A program made the position numbers and the translations under genes. Positions 23,463 through 34,230 of a DNA stretch of 64,000 bases are shown here, in pieces. The notes beneath the pieces were generated by a model. It saw only the letters and a program-made list of their open reading frames with translations. It was not told where the DNA came from and searched no databases. Each line of letters opens with the position of its first letter. The first letter of the stretch is position 1. This DNA comes from Kwoniella bestiolae CBS 10118 (Eukaryota; Basidiomycota; Tremellomycetes; Tremellales; Cryptococcaceae), in contig NC_089242.1 of NCBI RefSeq assembly GCF_000512585.2, positions 1,612,001-1,676,000 on the forward strand. The letters run 5' to 3'.

Positions 23463-24937
23463 ATGGACTTTACCGGTGTTAGAGATAGACGACAAACATC
23501 TGCTTGGGATGCTCCATCCGCAACCCCACCCTCAGTTCCCGTTTCGACTTTCAAAATCAACTTCGCATCTCTTCAGAAATACATCACGAGTGATCAACCT
23601 GTCGACGAGGATCTCATCAGAGCCGAATTAGGAATACCATCCAAATCTCTCTACCCTCCTCACGACAGGGTACTCGAAGGGAATCACGTAGTGATAGTGT
23701 TGATGAAAGAACCCAAAGGGGTCTTTTATTATGTAGAGAATTACACCGTGAGGGAGGATTCGAAAAAGAAGAAAAAGGCCTTTATGGGACAGGCGGCGAA
23801 GGATGAGAAAACTCGTTGGGAAAGCTACCTATGCTGGACTTGGGGTTGTAAATTCTTGCGGAGATTCATTCCAGTGAGTGAATGCATCTCAGATCTGCAT
23901 TGCGAGAATGTTTGGGAATCGCACGGACGGGGTTGTGAAAGGTGGGGAGGGATCAGCGTAAAGTCTGTGCGTAGTCGGTGGGGAGAGATGAGGGAGATGA
24001 GGGCGATGGGAGCGATGAGGGCGATGAGAGCGATGAGGGCGATGGGAGCGATGAGGGCGATGAGAGCGATGAGGGCGATGGGAGCGATGAACAGAGATGA
24101 AAAGAGAAGGGAGACGGTGAGGATGAGGGTGGGGATGAGGGTGGAGATGAGGGTGGGATGAGGGAGAGGTGATGGGAGGGGCAGGAGGGGGGAATATAGG
24201 AAAGTCGGTCGAGGGACCATGAGGGGAGGGACGGGGGATTGTATGCTCAGCTATGCGAGATGCAGTGCTAACTTTACCAATGATCAGGAGTTAGGCGGAA
24301 CCTCAGAAATCATCTCTGAACCGAAAGACTTCCCGAAACCTAGAGATCTTATCTTCGTCATGGGCCCGTTCGCCAATCCCAATATCTCCAAACCACATGT
24401 CGGACTAGGTGCTGAGATGCATGCGTCTATCCCTATATTCATAGAGCGACAACAAGCATCATTGAAGGAGATCAGAGAAAGGGCTGTTACACCTTCGGCC
24501 GTAGGATCCGAGGAGGGAGAAGATAGCTTATCGGAAATGAACGTGAACATCAAAGAGGATAAAAATCCAGAAGGGTCAGGAGACGGGGGCGAGGATAACG
24601 ATAGTGATGCTGAAGGACTTTGGGGGAATTCGGACGAAGGAGAAACACCTATACATTCACCTGAACCTGGACGTGCCACTTCCTCCTCGGCACCGCCAAT
24701 CACCCCCAACTCCTCTCCCGCTGCTGCTGTGGACGACGTCGTAGATAAGGTGAGTCAAGGTGAAGATAAGGACGAAGAGCCTAGTAGAGGTGTGGTAAGG
24801 TGAGTAATCTGACATACCATGATTATCAGTAAACAAGCTAATATGGTACATCAAGGAATAAGAAACGTGTCGTTTCAGATGAGAAGGCAAAGGACATTGA
24901 AGTTGGTCACGGCACAAAGAAGGGCAAGGAGGAGTAA
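23463..24937 (+). CDS. Acidic protein of unknown function
   Basis: I do not recognise this protein. Exon 1 (23463-23873) begins MDFTGVRDRRQTSAWD and encodes a compact, probably folded region with HVVIVLMKEPKGVFYYVENY and WESYLCWTWGCKFLRRFIP. A long first intron, 23874-24287, joins in phase 0 to ELGGTSEIISEPKDF, with PRDLIFVMGPFANPNISKPHVGLGAEMHAS downstream in shorter blocks. The rest is acidic and Ser/Pro-rich (EDNDSDAEGLWGNSDEGE), likely disordered. A second small intron after GVVR leads to a Lys-rich end (NKKRVVSDEKAKDIEVG...KKGKEE). No signal peptide or membrane span. The basic-acidic tail suggests a nuclear protein, which is only inference. Confidence 0.7.
24000..24089 (+). repeat. 9-bp minisatellite with 36-bp higher-order unit inside an intron
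   Basis: About ten copies of a 9-mer RRRGCGATG. They alternate as agggcgatg, ggagcgatg, agggcgatg, agagcgatg, so the pattern repeats every 36 bp. More degenerate GATGAGGGT-like repeats follow to about 24170. It lies in the 414-nt first intron of the surrounding gene, which is several times longer than neighbouring introns. Confidence 0.85.
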
Positions 24938-25145
24938 CTGAAGTATAAGAAGAGGTCAACAGGGTATCTTATAGAATGTTAGTGGCATGGACGATCAGAG
25001 TTGTATTCTGTATTAAGGAACGAACATCGATGAATCAAAACAAGTTGTTATTCAGATACATAGCGACACATCTGCGGATTACTTCGCTTATGATTACTTC
25101 TTCCTACTGACTACATACAGATGAGAGATCGATGATACAGGGTAC

Positions 25146-27083
25146 CTAGACTTGGTCAACCCACGAAGGGAACCAGTCCTCCCAGTTCTCCCACGAATCA
25201 AGGTGAGCCACATCCTTACCATGGTGATCATGGTGGTGGTGAGGTGGTACCAAGAGATGGTCAATGACGTGAGTCGCCCCGTTCCTTGCAGGTACATCAA
25301 TGACCTTGACCTCCTGTCCATTGACCTTGATGGTGGTCTTGACGGCACCTTCGACGGGGAGGAACTTGGTCTTGTCAATTTCAATCTTCAAGGTCGAGTT
25401 GGGAAGGGCAGGTGAAATTTCCAGCTCCTTGTGGAATGATGGGTCGTCGCCTAGGTTGAAGTACTCGTAGTCGCCGAGGGTATCGACGAAAGAATCGATC
25501 TGCGATTTCTTCTCTTTCTCGGTGTAGAGCAATTCGGAGAGCAACAAGGTGTTGGGGATGTAGTGGTATGCCAATAACTTGGTTAAGGCATGTTCACCGA
25601 AAGGTGAGAACAAATAGAACTTGAGTTTGGGAGGAATGGCGGCGAAGGCGATATTGGTGGGAGCAAAAAGGGTTACCAAGGGTTTACCGTGGAATTGAGG
25701 TTTGCCGGGCTTGGAGTGTTCCTTGTCGTATGACCAATCGAGGTATTCTCTACCGTGGAGCTTTTGGACGCTCGAGGTGAGGGTCGAGAAAACATCGGGG
25801 AAGAGGAAGAGCTCGTCGATGATTGATCCGGGTGGGATGAGGGGGTGGTTGAGCGTGTGGAAATATCCGTTTCGAGCTTTGATGTCGGAGACGAGTACCT
25901 TGGCGTAGAAGTTGATTTTGAGGGCTATGGGAATCAACGGGATATCAGCTAACGTTACTGATGAGAGACTGTGAATGTGTGTTGAATGTGTGTTGGACGA
26001 TCCGTCGATGATCGGTCGACGGGCGGTGGATGGGCAACTCACAAGGTGGGACAAAGTGCTTATCAATCCTAATCCTCCTATGAAGACCACCGTAAGATCC
26101 ATCTTCGGCTTTGAGCGCAGTGGCGATAGTAGAGTTCTGAGCCAACTCTTGAGCGGTGTAGGCCTTGGTCAACCCATGGTATTGCAAGACTTTACCAGCG
26201 ATCTTCCTGAAGATCTCTTTTCGTCTCTTTCGCTTTTCGGGATCATCGTCGTCGCCGTGGTGGTGGTGATGGTGGTGATCGTCCTCATCGGCGGCGAGCA
26301 GAGAAGGTTCAGAATCAAGGACGTTGGAGAGGGTGGTCAAAGATGGGTTGTGCAGGAGCTCGAGGAGGGAGTCATCGTGGTCGTGGTCGTGGTCGTCATC
26401 GTGGTGATGGTGATGAGGAGGAGTAAGGGCATCGTTGTTTGGTGCCTATCATATACGGTAAGTATAACCATTTGTGATAATGAGAAGATGAGTGGACTTA
26501 CAAAGAAGGTGATTTGCAGGTCTTTGTCATCGAGATAGTCGATCGCCTTGCCTTCGAACTGGGATCAAGCGGTGTCAGTATTGCATACCCATACGACATG
26601 AAAATTCAATGGAGACGATCAATATATTAGTTCAAATCGGGAGAGATAGTGGCGAGGGAGGATGGATCGAAGGCGAAAAAGGGGGGATCGAAGACGAAGG
26701 AAGGGAGGGAAGAAGGGGAGTTAAAAGCGAGAATGGGGGAAACAGGACCAAGAAATCATTGACGATGTCGAAACAAGGGATGAAAGTCAACTCACCTCGA
26801 TGATCTTAACCAATTTACTAAACGAGTTCGGATCAGCCTTGAGCGCTTGCCAAATGGTCAAAGACGATTTATCGTCGTCGTCCCTTGCGGCGGTGAGAGC
26901 CTCGAGCTCTTCAAGGGCATCTTCAGCCTTGGACCAAGACCATGAAGACAGTGATCGTAAACCATCGGTGAATCCAGATTGGATGTTGTTCCATTGGTTG
27001 ACTGATAGTTCTGGAATGGATTGGGATTGTTTGGCCGGTAAGGCCGTAGCTAAAGGCAGGAGGAGTAATGGCGAGAATCGCAT
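25146..27083 (-). CDS. Secreted protein with two fasciclin (FAS1) domains and His/Asp-rich clusters
   Basis: FAS1 domains mediate adhesion and are common in fungal secreted or wall proteins. A signal peptide is clear (MRFSPLLLLPLATALP). FAS1 domain 1: SLTIWQALKADPNSFSKLVKIIE, LQITFFAPNNDAL, then KVLQYHGLTKAYTAQEL and NSTIATAL. FAS1 domain 2: GSIIDELFLFPDVFSTL, LVTLFAPTNIAFAAIP, LLAYHYIPNTLLLSELL and the closing ATHVIDHLLVPP. Three clusters interrupt or follow the domains: HHHHHDDDHDHDHDD, DDHHHHHHHGDDDD followed by basic EKRKRRK, and HHHHDHHGKD near the C terminus. Such clusters can bind divalent metal, which is inference. No obvious GPI signal is present; it ends WEDWFPSWVDQV. Three introns, one of about 230 nt. 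Confidence 0.85.
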
Positions 27084-28024
27084 CTTGTTGGAGTATGCGT
27101 TCTTTGGTGAGAGAAAGAGGGATAACGGTTTATGATCGATTCGAGAGGGGAGGGGTTATATAGACGAATGGACGATGGGATCGATTGCGCAGCGTTGGGA
27201 TGTGGGATGTGGGAAAGCGGGTCGATGGTATGACTGTGACTATGACTATGACGTGACGATGGAGGTGATATAACGTGCTTGCTTTGAATGGAGGGAATAT
27301 GTATGTCGACCGAAGACCGATGATCTAGTGACTAGTGGTGGTAGTAGTATGTGAATGGTGTGTGACCTGAGGATTACAGCAGTGTGAGGTGAGTACTATC
27401 GCTGGAATCAGCTGATGAAGCGATGGAATTCGAAATTATGATGAGTTACCCCGCAAATGAAAGACGTAGACATCATTTACAATGATATTACGGATCGAAC
27501 ACGACATTCCCCCGTACCTTTCCCCGTGCACAACCCCGGATCGACCGACTCGTTCATATTTATGTTCATATGCCTCATCATCGCAGGCAATGCTTACACA
27601 TTGGAACATGCTGTCCATCTCAACCTATCTGTATCTGCTCTGGCCTTGGATGTATAACCATACTGCTGCCTTCATCCTCTTCCACAGCGATCTAGAAACG
27701 TTCAACCCCACATCACACTTTCGTAATGTTCAGGATACGCTCAACAACGTCATCTCACATGGTACTCACGCTTCGTGGCGATCAAAGCCTATACCTTTCC
27801 TGTTGTCTATACCCGTATATATGGGGGACTCAAGTGATACATCATGTCCGTCAAAAGGTTGACGATGAAAATATCAAATCCACTTGCGCCTTCTCCAGTA
27901 CTATGAAACGCGCGTTCTCCAGGCCAATCCGGCAATGACTTATACGCCTTTACGAAATGGGTAGTGTGGGGTGTATGGTGACTATGCATGGGATATATAT
28001 TCGAGTGATCGCATATACCAAGAT
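27084..28024. other. Gene-free interval upstream of the fasciclin gene
   Basis: 941 bp with the promoter of the fasciclin gene on one side and the 3' end of the mitochondrial gene on the other. Short ORFs on both strands look random (no introns, no motif, overlapping each other). A short tandem of tgactatgac occurs near 27231-27251. Confidence 0.4.
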
Positions 28025-29363
28025 CTAATCCTTCTTGACCTCCTGCTGCTCGATCAATTTCCCCTTAACTTTCCAATCGCAAGTAACATCCACAGGGATC
28101 ACTTCGAATATGATATTCTCAACTACCCTCTGTTCACGTCGTATAGGCTGTAATCCTTTCTTCTGGGTGGTTAATGCCTATAACCACAATCGAACAATCA
28201 GCTATCATCCATCTAATATCTATAGATTGACATCTGGTTTAGGGTTAGGGTTTAGCTGTATCAGAAACAAAATTGCACTTACCTGCTGAGTATCAAATCT
28301 AATCACAACCTGAGCAGCCATCTTCATATTCCTAGGATCGACCACTGTCATCCTGCTAGACACGAGGTAAGGCGGTCGGTTGACCTTGATGAGTTCCCAT
28401 GACATCTTGTCTTTCTTTCCTCGAATGACGTTTAGGGCAGCTTGAAGGGCATTGTCTTTTGATATGGCTGATGCTTGGCCTATTGTTCCTCTACAACCAA
28501 GGTGATAAGGTGAGTTAGCACGGAGGTAACGGAGTATTTGCCAGGACGAATCCACCCACTCAGCCTGTATCTTCATATAATCATTATACATCTTCTCAAA
28601 GTATCCTATCGCCTTCTTGATGTACTGCTGTCTCCTCGTGAAAATCATGAACTGTCGCCATGGATCAGGTGCGCTCCTCCGCATGTCGTTCTGGTAGGGT
28701 GGTAATGCCCCTCGCTTGATGATTTCGTTTAGTCTGTTCGATTATCAAACGAAGATTAGCTATACTCCCCATGATACTCCGACACATAAGAGACTTGTCC
28801 GATGAGCTACAACTTACGATTGTCTAGTCAATGTCGCTCGTTCTTTCCTTTCCTCCTTGTACGTCCTATCACCAGTGTAAGGCGCGAAGAACCATATTGG
28901 TTTTTGAGGATCGACGTATGATTCTGGGACCATCACCTCGAGTATCAGTACACAATTTACACTTCACTTCATCTTGATGTGGTTCTAATCCGAGTTGGTG
29001 AGATCATATGGGCAGTACTGAAATGACCATATACCTTGAATGTGACAGTGATCTAAGTCTGAAGAAGAGCGAGAAGAAGGACCACTCACCAAAAACAGGT
29101 AAATTATGCACCCCAACATCCATACCAGGATTCGTCCTACTCGCCCTAGCCAACATCTGTTTCTGCTCTTCCAGTTCCCTCTCTACGTCCTGGACCGACC
29201 GGGACTTGGAGATCATAGCAGCATGTTGGGTTGATGTCGAAGATATATTTCGTATTTGCCCGTACGCCCGCGAAGGGGGTTGAGAGGAAATTATCGGTTT
29301 CAATGAGGAGAGGAAGATGGAGGATGAGGGAGTTGAAGCTCTCAATGTGGGGAGGAATGACAT
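28025..29363 (-). CDS. Mba1/mL45-like mitochondrial protein (Tim44-like fold)
   Basis: The N terminus is Ser/Arg-rich without acidic residues (MSFLPTLRASTPSSS...RAYGQIRNISS), a likely matrix-targeting signal. The central part (RRQQYIKKAIGYFEKMYNDYMKIQ) and the C-terminal part (MSWELIKVNRPPYLVSSRM...AAQVVIRFDTQQAL) follow the layout of fungal Mba1/mL45 proteins. These bind the mitoribosome and help insert newly made proteins into the inner membrane. The protein ends DWKVKGKLIEQQEVKKD after a last intron. The assignment is by general resemblance of the Tim44-like domain, not by a unique motif, so another mitoribosome-associated protein is possible. A TCACGTGA element lies 150 bp upstream. Confidence 0.6.
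28238..28255 (+). repeat. Short telomere-like repeat within an intron
   Basis: TTTAGGG, TTAGGG and TTTAG in tandem (18 nt) lie in the last intron of the Mba1/mL45-like gene; on the coding strand this reads as CTAAACCCTAACCC. The short length means it may be chance. Confidence 0.5.
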
Positions 29364-29512
29364 CTTGCTTGGGTCGATAAAGAATATGGTCTGGAAGGTA
29401 GATAATTGTACAGCAATGGGATGAGACGAAATTTCGGAAATCTCTCTTGCAGATGTTATTTGTTGGTTTCGTTGGTCATATCGGTATCCGAGTTTTGCTC
29501 TCCGGGTGAGTA

Positions 29513-29520
29513 TCACGTGA
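29513..29520. promoter_or_regulatory. TCACGTGA palindrome upstream of the mitochondrial gene
   Basis: An exact eight-base palindrome 150 bp before the start codon of the minus-strand mitochondrial gene. TCACGTGA is the classic Cbf1-type bHLH site. Role here is inferred. Confidence 0.4.
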
Positions 29521-29783
29521 CTCGACAACTCTCCACCGTAGATTGAGGTGGAGTATGTTCACTTAGTCTAAATGCTTGTCCTCGATGCGTAGATGCTAGT
29601 AGTTACTCGAGTAAAGGCAGAAGAGAACTTGGATAGCTGGATCAATAAATATCTCATCTGTCACTCAGCAGACCGACAACTCCAATGCTTCATCACTAGC
29701 AATCTCTCAGAGAAATTTGGCGACTCACAAAAGGTCCTAGCGTATTTTCCATCGTGTCGCCTCCCCTCCCTTTGAAACGAGTC

Positions 29784-31033
29784 ATGTCGATATACACAAC
29801 ACCCAGATCCAAATCATTCAGAAGCTCAACTTTCCTCTTACCTTCCCTCGTACTTCCTGGTTCATCAAAGATCATTCCACCTCCCAATCCCCAGCGACAC
29901 CTCTTCGCTCGGCAAGCTAGGTCTTCATCTCACGCAGCTAGAATGCCGCGACCCAGAGGTATGTGACCGGACTAGCTATGTGAAGAATCATAGTTGACTT
30001 CTCCAAATACACTGGTATAGATATCGACCTCTTCCTCTCCTCGTATGCAGGCCAACGATCGAACCCCTCAGCGCAAAGCAATTACCTATTTTACTCTAAT
30101 CAGATCCCCTGTCAACCCGATGGACTGAAGTACGAAGAATGGATGAAATCCTATGAGAACGACATGGTAGAATTGGAGATGAGCCAGTGAGTTCATCGTT
30201 GCATTAGCTTGATGATTCTGTTGGTATAGCTGAGAGCATAGCGTTTAATAGTGGTTATGTACAATGTAAGTGGAAACACTACACCGCACCATTTTGGTCC
30301 GTCTAAGCTAAGCTACGTTGATAGGGTTCTTCCCCATCCGAGAGAGAGGCGTGAACCCCCTTGCTCAACCGCTGACGATAGATGAGATTGAGAAGATGCA
30401 GGGGGATGAGGTTGTATTAGGTAGATTACTGAGATCATACAAGATGGTGAGTCATTACAAGATCACCATATCATACATCTCAACACGACTCGAGGATACG
30501 ACAATAACAGTATCTGAGACTCGTATGTAGCTCTGTGACGCTGACCTCATCATGCTTTTACGACAGATGCTATTATTCTACGGTATCAACTTCAACGATG
30601 GCAAATTATCCCTATCCCCAACCCACAAAGAACGATGTGAGCTTTCCCTTTCTCCTTCCCCTGCCTAATACCAGATACAGAGGACAAAGCTGACCAAATT
30701 TGAAAAGTCGCCAACCTCACCTCCAACTCACACAACCTCCTACGCATCACCCGAATCCTCAAATACCTCTCCGAGTTCCCCATCCTCCAACCTCACGCGG
30801 CAAGCCTCGTCTTATTCTTCACAGCCGCGCATTCAACGGGGTTGTTGAATTTCCAGGAAGGGTCGATAAGGGGTGATTCGCTTGATTGGTGGTGGTCCAA
30901 TTGTTTTAGGGACGAGGGGGAGAGGAGGGGGGTGAGGGAGATTGTAAGAGGTAGGGGCGGGTTCGGAGAGGGGAAGTGGGGTTGGGAGGAGTATGAGAGG
31001 TGGTTTGATGGGAGGGGGAAAGGGGGGGATTGA
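29784..31033 (+). CDS. OGFr-domain protein (opioid growth factor receptor conserved region)
   Basis: The conserved OGFr_N domain is clear: NYLFYSNQIPCQPDGLKYEEW, NDMVELEMSHGYVQWFFPIRERGVNPLAQPLT, then KMMLLFYGINFNDGKLSLS and NLLRITRILKYLSEFPIL. The animal receptor binds met-enkephalin; fungal members have no known ligand, and the shared domain function is not established. The start at 29784 gives a basic, Ser-rich N terminus (MSIYTTPRSKSFRSSTFLLP) that may be a mitochondrial signal, though a start within that stretch (MPRPRD) would remove it. Four or five short introns. The C terminus is Gly/Arg-rich (RGRGGFGEGKWGWEEYERWF). It is convergent with NAA38. Confidence 0.85.
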
Positions 31034-31313
31034 GAAGTAATGGGATATCTTGGATTATCGATGAGAAGATCTGTGTATCAGATTTATATTCAGGTTAGAC
31101 CTTGTACCATATGTTTGTGTATTTCATTTAGATCATACTCAAGATTTCTCTTATACCTAACAATCATGCAATGTACAATATGATACATGAGAGTCAAAGT
31201 ACAACGTGATATTCCTCTACGCTACCGTACGAAGTCAACCTATACACACCCATCAAATTCAGCCATATCCACAACTACCCTCTTAAGAAACACTCACGAC
31301 AAACATCTCACCA

Positions 31314-31856
31314 TCATTTATCCACCTCCCCACCCAGCCCCCTCCAAACCTCTCTCCCAACCTCTATCCTCCCCACATCTCTCCCCCTAATACAAACCAT
31401 CCCCACCCCCCTCCCACCCCACCCCCTATCCGTGCAATGTACAGGCAAAGGTTCGGAACGAGGCCAATATTCCTCTCTATTCCTCCGTACCTCGTCCCAT
31501 CTCTCCTTCTCCTCCTGGGTCATCTGAGGGTGGGAGTGAGGGTAGAAAGGCTTGAACTCCTCTGCATCACGTAGGATTATATTTTGATTATGGTCCACGC
31601 ACAGCAAGTGACCTATTATTGTGCGGTTGTCTTTTAAGGTTATTGTTAGGAGTTGGTTCAGGAGGGAATGGAGGGTTGGTTTGGGGTCGGGGTTTGTATT
31701 TGTTTGGGTACTGGTATTAGTATTGGTATTTGTAGGGGTTGTACATGTAGCGATGAGGAGAGGGTTGGTGAGTTTTACGTCGGTTGAGGTGGATATAAGT
31801 ATCTCGTCGATGTTTGACGACTCGGTAGGTGGGGGTGGTGGAAGTGGTACAGCCAT
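31314..31856 (-). CDS. NAA38: NAA38/Mak31-like LSm subunit of the NatC N-terminal acetyltransferase
   Basis: A single-exon gene of 180 codons. The Sm-like fold is seen in LHSLLNQLLTITLKDNRTIIGHLLCVDHNQNIILRDAEEF (Sm1 motif, read here in two blocks) and in GRGVGMVCIRGRDVGRIEV (Sm2 region). These spacings match the NatC auxiliary subunit Naa38 (LSMD1, Mak31), which assists acetylation of N-terminal Met before hydrophobic residues. The N terminus is Pro-rich, followed by an Asn/Thr low-complexity stretch (TNTNTNTSTQTNTN) not typical of the family. A true spliceosomal Lsm is less likely because of the insertion between Sm1 and Sm2 (HPQMTQEEKERWDEVRRNR). Confidence 0.8.
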   Translation of the reverse strand: MAVPLPPPPPTESSNIDEILISTSTDVKLTNPLLIATCTTPTNTNTNTSTQTNTNPDPKPTLHSLLNQLLTITLKDNRTIIGHLLCVDHNQNIILRDAEEFKPFYPHSHPQMTQEEKERWDEVRRNREEYWPRSEPLPVHCTDRGWGGRGVGMVCIRGRDVGRIEVGREVWRGLGGEVDK

Positions 31857-32413
31857 ATTTCTGTCTTCTCCTCTATCCCCAACTTGATGCTTATACTTGA
31901 GATTGCCAACACTGAGAACTTGAGAGTTTTACGAATGATGAGAGGTACGGTAGAAGCAGAAATGAACAAAACAAAACTTCCCATTGCTACCATCGAACGT
32001 ACAAAGTGGAGGTCCTCAACCATCAGGATCATGATCTGCATTGTAACATAAAACAGATGATACATCTAATGCATGTATACGTATCAATCTTCTTTCTACC
32101 TGTACTACCTACTCTAATGCTTACATATTGAACTCTCCTTGTGGTAGGAAATATATGAAATGTCCATGAACAGGGTTGAAATGCGTCAATGGGAAGAAAA
32201 CGAAATGAAATGAAATATAACGAAGTAAGAAATCATCATGGCACTGGTCCATTAAGGGGGAACTGTAATGTATGTATACGATTGATGTGAAAGCGACAAA
32301 TGATTGGCTAAATGAAACGAAGCCTTGTATTTTATAAAACTAAACTAAAAAGTGACAGAACAGTAAACATCAATTATTACTCAAAGGTCCATTTCTTCAT
32401 GCGACATGACATA
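31857..32413. other. Intergenic region upstream of NAA38
   Basis: 557 bp, AT-rich. It holds the NAA38 promoter and the 3' UTR of the next minus-strand gene. No gene seen. Confidence 0.4.
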
Positions 32414-34230
32414 TCACTGCCTCTCCAGAACCGTACGAGGATCAGCTACGTCCGCCTTTGGTGTACGGGGTGGTCGAGGTACAGGCGTTTGGTTCCTACT
32501 TGGTGGATTACTACCTCCTATCTCAGGTATGGGCGGTACGTTCCCCTCGTCTGAACCTTGCCTTGATCTGTTCGAGAGGGACGTGCTGGATTGTGCGCGA
32601 GTGTGGATCGGGGATGGTTGGTAGTCTATCATACAAAATGATCAGATCAGTTATACAATTCTACGGAAGGATTCTGAACCCCTCATCCTGGAGGAAACCA
32701 TCCACTCACCCTGCTCATTATATTGCCTATTCGATATCCTCCTCATCCTGCCCATCTCGTCCAACCCCAGTTGATAGCCACTATCAAACCTCCCACTGTG
32801 TCCAAAGAAATCACCATTCTCATCCGGTCTCGCACCCAGCAACGTAGGCATAGTAAGTTGTATAGGTCTACCTTGATGCGGTGCCCTCCCGGCGGGACCG
32901 ACGTGGAGATACCTCGACGACCCTAGGGAAGCCATACTTCCAGGTCGGGGGTATCCCATCGAAGATCTAGGTGAAGAGTACGAGTTTCGACCCTGACCGC
33001 CAGGGGACGGTAAGCCGATCATCGAGGTGTGTGGTGAGTTCCCTCTAGAGTAATCTACACCCGATTCAGAAGGGTGTCGAGAAGATGCGGGGGAGGGGGC
33101 TCTGTCGGATGCGTTTCCCGACTGATATCCTTCGCCTCGTAGTCGGTCGATCGAAGATACATGACGGGGTTTGGGACCTCCTCTGAGATCGTCGCTGGAT
33201 GCTGAACCGCCTCTGGACAAGGACGTATCGATAGGAGTGAGGGTGGGTCTGGTACCCGGAAGAGGAGATGGAAGGGGATGAGCAGGAGTGTTAGCTCCAG
33301 TTGAAAGAGGGGGTGAATCCGAAGAGTTGGAGGAAGTTGAAGCGGGCATTGGTGGTGATCCATCATGGTTCATCGTTGCTATTGTTGTGATAGGGTAGTT
33401 GATGTGAGAAGAGGGAGATCGGGAATGAGAAGCGAACGTGGACGAGGGTCGAGGTGGAGCCATGGCTACAATAAGAGAGGTTAGCTTTGATCCTTCTACT
33501 GAGGGTCAACGATGGCAAAGCTTACAAGCTGAATATGTACTGTTCCCTCGATGATGGCCCATACCTCCTCCCAGCATTGTGGATTGCCTACTTCTGGACA
33601 TTGTCGATTGCGGAGCATGTCTCATCGGGGGTCTGCAGATTCATTGATGTCAGTCTAGCACCTCTGGGAAACAAGGCGAGGGGCGAGGGGGCCACACCTC
33701 AACAATGCAGTGGCGAAGGGAACTTACGGAGGGGGTACCTTCTCTCCTCTTGTCCTTCGTTTCCTCCTCCATATCCAGACCAATAACAGAACCACTATCA
33801 ACCCTACGACCACACCAGCCACGATCCCACCGATCGCACCTCCCGATAAACCTTTACTACCGGCCGAGGAAGTTGCATCGACCCCTGTAGGATTTATCAC
33901 ATCCGCCGTTAGAGCTGTGTTGGACGCTCTTGCTGAGCTAGATCCGGAAGCAGAAGCGGAGGCTGATGTTGAAGCTGAAGCTGAAGTTGAAGTCGAAGCA
34001 CTTGCCGATGCAGATGTTGATGTTGACGCAGCGGCTGCTGATGTTGATCCACTTGCACTTGCACTTGCGCTTGCACTAGCTGCGGCACTACTTGCAGCTG
34101 CAGAAGCTGAAGCTGACGTCGAGGCTTGAGCGGCGGAGGACCCAGCAGCAGAAGCTGCTGCGGACGTCGAAGATGCTACTGTGCTTTGAGGGGTAGCTGC
34201 ATTCTGCGATGCAGCCGCTGAGGAAGACAT
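32414..34230 (-). CDS. Ser/Ala-rich single-pass membrane protein with long disordered cytoplasmic tail
   Basis: Four exons join in frame. Exon 1 encodes about 110 residues that are almost only Ser, Ala, Thr and Gly (a mucin-like ectodomain). A Gly-rich span follows (GGAIGGIVAGVVVGLIVVLLLVW) and a basic stop-transfer WRRKRRTRGEK. The short second exon starts MRHAPQSTMSRSRQ, the third begins MAPPRPSSTFASHS and is rich in Ser/Pro/Gly, and the last runs DYQPSPIHTR to DPRTVLERQ. The layout resembles cell-wall stress sensors of the Mid2/Wsc type, but there is no WSC domain and no cleavable signal peptide. The phase 2 donor after KVPP and the phase 1 donor after YSA fit exactly, which is why I join what look like separate ORFs into one gene. 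Confidence 0.75.

Noticed and set aside
23990..24170. Coding repeat protein (Ala-Met-Arg/Gly tract)
   Set aside because: It lies between a strong donor at 23874 and an acceptor at 24287 whose removal restores a non-repetitive protein frame.
27436..27862. Overlapping ORFs on both strands between the fasciclin and mitochondrial genes
   Set aside because: Mutually overlapping, no domain, consistent with chance ORFs in intergenic DNA.
33724..34230. Ser/Ala-rich ORF and the following Ser/Pro ORFs as separate genes
   Set aside because: Donor and acceptor phases join all of them into one continuous reading frame.
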